NCBI GenBank assembly: GCA_942492445.1
Contig: CALOEW010000016.1
Location: forward strand, 1 to 9,053
DNA length: 9,053 nucleotides
Source of the DNA: NORP240 sp942492445
Lineage (GTDB): Bacteria; Pseudomonadota; Gammaproteobacteria; Pseudomonadales; Pseudohongiellaceae
Reading direction: 5' to 3'
A model generated the notes under the pieces. The model worked only from the letters and a program-made list of their open reading frames with translations. It made no database searches and was not told the DNA's origin. Shown here one piece after another: positions 5,310 to 9,053 of the stretch. Within the stretch, counting starts at the first letter, position 1; every line of letters begins with the position of its first letter. The position numbers and the translations under genes are program-made.

Positions 5310-6986
5310 ATGAACAAGTTGATTGCGACCGTCGTCGCGGTGCTGCTGAGTGGCTGGCAGATGGCTGCGGCGCCTCCGGCGGCGGCACAGGCAGGAGACA
5401 TCCTGGCCGTGGAAATTCCCGGCTCCGGGGATTACAGCCGGCCGATTTCCACGGACTCTCCCGTAGCGCAGAAGTATTACGATCAGGGGTTGAGAATGAC
5501 CTGGAGTTTCTACTTCCCGGAGGCGATCGCGTCATTTCAGGAAGCGGCCCGTCATGACCCCGATGAACCGATGATCTACGCGGGACTCGCTCACGCCATG
5601 GGGCCCAATCCCAACAGCCGGTATGCAGGGCTGCCCGACGATCCCCGCGGTGAGGGTCTGAAGGCCATAAACCGGGCCATGGAATTGATCGAAAACGGTA
5701 CCGCGGTGGAACAGGATCTGGTCAAAGCCCTTTTCGTCCTCTACGACCGGGATGCCATTCCCGATGATCAGGCCCGGGATACGTCCTATCTCAACGCCCT
5801 GGGGACACTGCACCGCAGGTACCCCGGCGATCCGGATATCGCAACCATGTACGCGGCAGCCTTCATGTCCATGGGGCGATGGAATTACTGGCTGGCGGAC
5901 GGAAGTCCCAGACCAGGAACCGAGGCGGCTGAGCAGGCTTTGATCAGTGCCATGAACGTGGAACCCTACCACCCGGGAGCCAATCACCTGTACATCCACC
6001 TGATGGAAGCTTCCATGCAACCGGAAAAAGCCCTGCCCGCAGCCCACAAGCTCGAGTCCACGGTGCCGGTGTCCGGGCACATGGTGCATATGCCTGGTCA
6101 CATATATCTGCGCGTGGGCGACTACGAAAAAGCCATTGACATCAATGAGCGCTCCCAGATTGTTGATCAGCAGTTTGCCGCCATCTGGGGTGAGACCAAC
6201 TTTCCCGATATCGGCACCTACAGCCTGTCGCATCGCACCCATGCCGGGCATGCCCTGGACTTCGTGCGCTACGCAGCGTCACTGCAGGGCACTTACGCCA
6301 CAGCCTACGACGCGGCAGAGCGCGGTTCGTCGGGAGTCGGTACAGCGCCGGACGCGGCCCAGCGTGGCCAGAAGCGGGTGGTCTCCTCCTGGCTGGTAGA
6401 CAAGATCTTCGGGAAGTGGGACAAGTTACTGGACGCGGAACAGTCTCATCGCGGTACTCCTTACCTGGATGGCATGTGGAGCTACGTCAAGGGCAGTGCC
6501 TATGCCAATACCGACCGCATTGCCCAGGCCCGCAATGAGCTGCAGAATCTGCGCCGGCAGCAACGGGACGAGGGGGTGGACCTGGCGCGCGTTGGCCCCA
6601 CGCCGGTTTCCCACATTCTGGAGCTGGCGGGTTTTGCGCTGGAAGGAGAAATACTCGAAGCCAGCGGCGACCTGAATGCGGCAATAGCGGCTTACGCCAG
6701 GGCGGTGGAACTGGAGGACCGGAACAATTACACCGAGCCTCCGGACTGGCCTCAGTCAATCCGCCTGTATCTGGGTGCAGCACTGCTGGATGCCGGGCGC
6801 CCGCAGGATGCCGAACAGGTCTATCGGCAGGATCTGCAATGGAATCAGCACAATGGCTGGGCTACTTTTGGCCTCTATCAGGCATTGGCGGCCCAGGGCC
6901 AGGTCGAACAGGCGGAGCTGGTACGTCGTCAGTTCCAATCCCTGTGGAGGAATGCGGACGTGATGTTGCAGCGTTCGCGCCTGTAA
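5310..6986 (+). CDS. Exported TPR-repeat protein with conserved histidine-rich core
   Basis: A 558-residue protein with a signal peptide (about 1-28, core LIATVVAVLLSGW, cleavage near AQA-GD), so probably periplasmic. An N-terminal TPR (about 52-98: YYDQGLRMTWSFYFPEAI, then FQEAARHDPDEPMIYAGLA) is followed by a central block with HPGANHLYIHLMEAS (221-235), GHMVHMPGHIYLRVGDYEKA (256-275) and SHRTHAGH (307-314). These hold nine clustered histidines. A last TPR region carries YTEPPDWPQSIRLYLGAALL and NGWATFGLYQALAAQG. Proteins with this pattern are widespread and annotated only as TPR proteins; the function is unknown. The His-rich motifs suggest a bound metal or cofactor, which is inference. 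The stop lies 7 bases before the first possible start of the DUF2868 gene, implying one operon. The reading frame is intact over its full length. Confidence 0.85.
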   Translation: MNKLIATVVAVLLSGWQMAAAPPAAAQAGDILAVEIPGSGDYSRPISTDSPVAQKYYDQGLRMTWSFYFPEAIASFQEAARHDPDEPMIYAGLAHAMGPNPNSRYAGLPDDPRGEGLKAINRAMELIENGTAVEQDLVKALFVLYDRDAIPDDQARDTSYLNALGTLHRRYPGDPDIATMYAAAFMSMGRWNYWLADGSPRPGTEAAEQALISAMNVEPYHPGANHLYIHLMEASMQPEKALPAAHKLESTVPVSGHMVHMPGHIYLRVGDYEKAIDINERSQIVDQQFAAIWGETNFPDIGTYSLSHRTHAGHALDFVRYAASLQGTYATAYDAAERGSSGVGTAPDAAQRGQKRVVSSWLVDKIFGKWDKLLDAEQSHRGTPYLDGMWSYVKGSAYANTDRIAQARNELQNLRRQQRDEGVDLARVGPTPVSHILELAGFALEGEILEASGDLNAAIAAYARAVELEDRNNYTEPPDWPQSIRLYLGAALLDAGRPQDAEQVYRQDLQWNQHNGWATFGLYQALAAQGQVEQAELVRRQFQSLWRNADVMLQRSRL

Positions 6987-6993
6987 CATTACC

Positions 6994-7962
6994 TTGATCA
7001 GTCAAGCGGAACGACAACCGGCCATGCGCCAGATTGGAGCCATGCTTTCAGTCACGGGGCTGCTGGCGGGATTTCTGGTGGCAATTAGCGTGCTTTCCGG
7101 TGATGCACAGGGACGCGTGAACCTGCTGTACCTGTTGCTGCTGTTCGTGTTCCTGCCTGTTTCAGGGCTGCTTCTCAGTATTGTCTTCCTGCTGCGAAGA
7201 AGCGGCCGGGGTCTGGCGGGGTGGATGCTGGAATTGCCTCTGTGGCCTGCGGCAATGCGACATGAAATACTGGCCCTGACGCCCGGGCGGGAACGCAGGT
7301 CCTGGCTCTTCTATCAGACCCAGTTACTGACCCTGGCGTTTTCCCTCGGCGGCCTGCTGGCCTTCCTCATCCTGCTGGTGGGCACCGATATCAGTTTTGT
7401 CTGGCGCAGTACCCTGCTGGATGCCACGGATCTTTTACCGCTGCTGCAGTCACTGGCATTGCCCTGGCGGTTCTGGGCCGAAGCTCAGCCTGACCTGTCA
7501 CTGCTGCAACAATCCCAGGATTACCGCCTGGCTACACCGGAGTTCACTGCTGCCCGCCTGGGGCAGTGGTGGAAATACGCGATTGCTGCTCAGATTACCT
7601 ACACATTGCTGCCCAGGCTGGCCATGGCGCTGGTGGCTCGTTCCTTTTTTCAGCGTAACAGTGCTGCCAGCGTCCAGGCTGTCAACCACAGAGTTGTCCA
7701 TGTCGATGCACTCAACAGTGTTCCGATGCAGGGAAAGCTGGCGCCCGTCGTAAGTTCTGTACCGGACGATTACATTTTGATCGACTGGGCTAATGTGCCG
7801 CTCACGATCAAGGCAGGGCTGGCGGACAGATTTGGGCATAGCCGAGGCTCACTGTCCGCAGGCGGACCCGCTGTCGGGGCCGGACCCCGGTTGAGCAGCA
7901 GACCGTGTGGCGGAAACCGTGGTCGTGGTACTCGTCAAAGCCTGGGAACCCCCCATGGGTGA
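6994..7962 (+). CDS. DUF2868 membrane protein, N-terminal and membrane part; frame lost near 7836
   Basis: An integral inner-membrane protein of the DUF2868 family, function unknown, which typically sits beside a DUF3482 GTPase as it does here. Four membrane segments are visible at about residues 14-35, 43-69, 111-130 and 192-218. Family landmarks include SFVWRSTLL (about 133-141) and the fourth segment with TYTLLPRLAMALVARSFF. Translation from TTG 6994 starts 7 bases after the TPR stop; ATG 7024 (residue 11) is an equally possible start, and no strong Shine-Dalgarno decides. The N-terminus is short: the first membrane segment begins almost at once, whereas relatives often have a longer soluble lead. 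The frame is genuine to about 7836, where an extra G in TTTGGGC shifts it; the ORF then runs on to a meaningless stop at 7962. The rest of the protein lies in other frames at 7836-8152. Confidence 0.8.
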   Translation: MISQAERQPAMRQIGAMLSVTGLLAGFLVAISVLSGDAQGRVNLLYLLLLFVFLPVSGLLLSIVFLLRRSGRGLAGWMLELPLWPAAMRHEILALTPGRERRSWLFYQTQLLTLAFSLGGLLAFLILLVGTDISFVWRSTLLDATDLLPLLQSLALPWRFWAEAQPDLSLLQQSQDYRLATPEFTAARLGQWWKYAIAAQITYTLLPRLAMALVARSFFQRNSAASVQAVNHRVVHVDALNSVPMQGKLAPVVSSVPDDYILIDWANVPLTIKAGLADRFGHSRGSLSAGGPAVGAGPRLSSRPCGGNRGRGTRQSLGTPHG

Positions 7963-8152
7963 GTTGGGGGACTACCTGTTGGAGCTCAAACCGGCCGGCT
8001 CCTACGCGTCGGGGATGTCTGCCCCTGGACTGGACAGCGGAATCGCACTGCGACCTGTCAGGGTCATCAACCTGCGGGAATGGCGTCGATTCTGCGGTAC
8101 GCTGTCCGGCTGGTCGGTACTGCAGCCGGATGCGAACGGGGGGAGTGTCTGA
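7836..8152 (+). pseudogene. DUF2868 protein, C-terminal part, frame-broken
   Basis: This continues the DUF2868 gene from the preceding entry. Homology can be followed by changing frame: GIAEAHCPQADPLSGPDP from about 7836, VEQQTV near 7890 in a second frame, VAETVVVVLVKAWEPPMGEL from 7907, then LPLDWTAES near 8019-8045 in another frame, and finally INLREWRRFCGTLSGWSVLQ running to the stop at 8150-8152. VVVxVKAWEPP followed by an EWRRF...L segment is characteristic of the family's cytoplasmic C-terminal domain. Changes near 7836 (GGG), 7888 (CCCC) and 7905 (GTGTGG) fall in short repeats. About five frame changes are needed. The final stop overlaps the start of the DUF3482 gene by one base (TGATG), an arrangement preserved despite the damage. 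Confidence 0.75.
8138..8145 (+). promoter_or_regulatory. Ribosome binding site of the DUF3482 gene
   Basis: GGGGGGAG ends 6 bases before ATG 8152. Together with the TGATG stop/start overlap it fixes the start and suggests translational coupling to the DUF2868 gene. Confidence 0.65.
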
Positions 8153-8655
8153 TGACACCAGCATTTGCCGTAGTTGGTCACCCCAACAAGGGAAAGTCAT
8201 CCATCGTTGCCACACTGGCTCAGGACGACGGTGTGGCATCTCTGCCCAGAGCGGCACCACCCAGCGTGGCGGAGACATTGCAGGTGGAGGTGGGCGACAG
8301 CAGTTTCACACTGATTGACACGCCCGGTTTTCAGCGCCCCAGTCGGGTATTGCAGTGGTTGGAGCAACATGCTGACAGCGCCGAGCGACGGCAGGCGGCA
8401 GTGCAGCGGTTTGTCAATGATCCGCGAGTGCTGGGAACGGTTCCCGACGAGGTCGAGTTGCTCCGTCCCATAGTCGATGGTGCGGTGATTCTCTATGTCG
8501 TGGACGGCTCCAGACCCTATGGAGTCGAATACGAAGCGGAGATGGAGATTCTGCGCTGGACCGGTCAGGCCAGCATGGCACTGATTAATCCAATCGAGAA
8601 CGAGCAGTATATTGCTCCTGGCAGCAGGCACTGTCGCAGTATTTCAAAGTGGTAA
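8152..8655 (+). CDS. DUF3482 protein, N-terminal Era-like GTPase domain; frame lost near 8606
   Basis: This is the N-terminal G domain of a predicted GTPase paired with the DUF2868 membrane protein. The P-loop is G9-H-P-N-K-G-K-S16 and the G3 motif is D56-T-P-G59. A strand VDGAVILYVVDGSRPYGVEY (108-127) follows, as in Era/YihA-type GTPases. The expected NKxD (G4) base-recognition motif is not seen at its usual place; the strand there reads MALINPIENE (142-151), so guanine specificity may be relaxed or supplied differently. The translation is genuine to about residue 153; an indel near 8606 then sends it to a false stop at 8655. The role of the DUF2868/DUF3482 pair is unknown; a GTPase acting on or with a membrane protein is a reasonable inference. 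Confidence 0.82.
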   Translation: MTPAFAVVGHPNKGKSSIVATLAQDDGVASLPRAAPPSVAETLQVEVGDSSFTLIDTPGFQRPSRVLQWLEQHADSAERRQAAVQRFVNDPRVLGTVPDEVELLRPIVDGAVILYVVDGSRPYGVEYEAEMEILRWTGQASMALINPIENEQYIAPGSRHCRSISKW

Positions 8656-9053
8656 GGGTGTTCAATGCCATGCAGGCGGATTTCGACAAACAACTGTCTA
8701 TTCTGGATGCTTTTTCACATTTGCGCGAGGACTGGAAAGAACAGATTAAGGCTTTGATCGAAGAATACAAGGAACAACGAACAGCAGCAACGACAGCAGG
8801 CGTGCATGTGCTGGCTGCTATGCTGATGGACATGTGTTCGTACCAGGTATCACAGAAAGTGTTGAGCCGTAAACAGGCCAGGCAGCTGCAGACCGTATCC
8901 TGGAGAAACGGTTCTATAGCGCCCTGGGCCAACGGGAACAGGAGGCTCATGGGCGGCTGAAGGCTCTGTATCACTATTATCAGTCTTGAGTTAAAAGCAG
9001 GAGCTGCCCGCCGAGGACAACCTGTTTGATACTGAAAAATGGATCCTCTGGGG
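8606..9053 (+). pseudogene. DUF3482 protein, C-terminal region, frame-broken and cut by the window edge
   Basis: This continues the DUF3482 gene. QQALSQYFKVVRVFNAMQAD begins near 8611 and continues with LDAFSHLREDW and a charged helical stretch with MLMDMCSYQVSQKVLS, all in one frame to about 8890. RILEKRFYSALGQREQEAHG and LKALYHYYQS follow in another frame (8891-8986), then LEL in a third and QELPAEDNLFDTEKWILWG in the original frame from 8998 to the edge. Four frame changes near 8606, 8890, 8984 and 8996 are therefore needed. The LFDTEKW(I/Y)LWG end precedes the glycine-rich membrane-associated region expected in this family, which lies outside the window. Apparent stops at 8655, 8958-8960 and 8987-8989 are products of the shifts. 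Confidence 0.75.

Noticed and set aside
5532..6251. 239-codon minus-strand open frame inside the TPR gene
   Set aside because: It is antisense to strongly conserved TPR motifs, so it is a codon-bias shadow.
8649..8960. Separate 103-residue gene after the GTPase
   Set aside because: Its content continues the DUF3482 protein directly after the frameshift near 8606, so it is a fragment of the same gene.
1..9053. Mobile elements, CRISPR arrays, toxin-antitoxin pairs, tRNA or rRNA genes
   Set aside because: No transposase or integrase motifs, regular repeat arrays, terminal inverted repeats or RNA-gene signatures were seen on either strand.

Overview
The window looks like chromosomal DNA of a GC-rich gammaproteobacterium, probably an uncultured marine or sediment type. 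The basis is protein style: a SIRT4-like class II sirtuin, an SLC30A9-like cation diffusion facilitator, a two-hot-dog MaoC hydratase, and a DUF2868 + DUF3482 pair. The placement is by recognition only; no search was run and the order or family cannot be fixed. No mobile element, CRISPR array, tRNA or rRNA was seen.

Layout from left to right. Bases 1-47 hold the first 15 codons of a minus-strand gene leaving the window, possibly TraR/DksA-like, behind an AT-rich stretch with a candidate promoter. Bases 127-255 (minus) hold a 42-residue ORF that has a good ribosome binding site and resembles the start of a 2OG-Fe(II) oxygenase, but is far too short to be one. Bases 256-646 have no convincing gene. 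Bases 647-1523 (plus) encode a MaoC-family enoyl-CoA hydratase whose first half is broken by many small indels. On the minus strand follow a CDF metal transporter (1557-2492) and a secreted Sel1-repeat protein (2725-3552). A sirtuin (plus, about 3639-4508) diverges from the Sel1 gene. Its 3' end overlaps a convergent secreted protein of unknown function (4477-5100, minus). That gene diverges from an exported TPR protein (5310-6986), which is followed closely by a DUF2868 membrane protein (6994-8152) and a DUF3482 GTPase (8152 to the right edge). The last three look like one transcription unit; the last two overlap by one base.

Reading frames are clean from about 984 to 7830, but both flanks are full of one- and two-base indels: the MaoC N-terminal half on the left, and the DUF2868 C-terminus plus the DUF3482 gene on the right. 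Homology can be followed through all of them by changing frame, and several fall in short homopolymers. Low-accuracy sequence at the ends of a contig explains this more simply than independent decay of three genes, but sequence alone does not settle it.

No complete new defence or biosynthetic system is evident. The items most worth follow-up are the histidine-rich TPR protein with its DUF2868/DUF3482 neighbours, the palindromic -10 region between the Sel1 and sirtuin genes, and the palindrome over the promoter of the short 2OG-like ORF.
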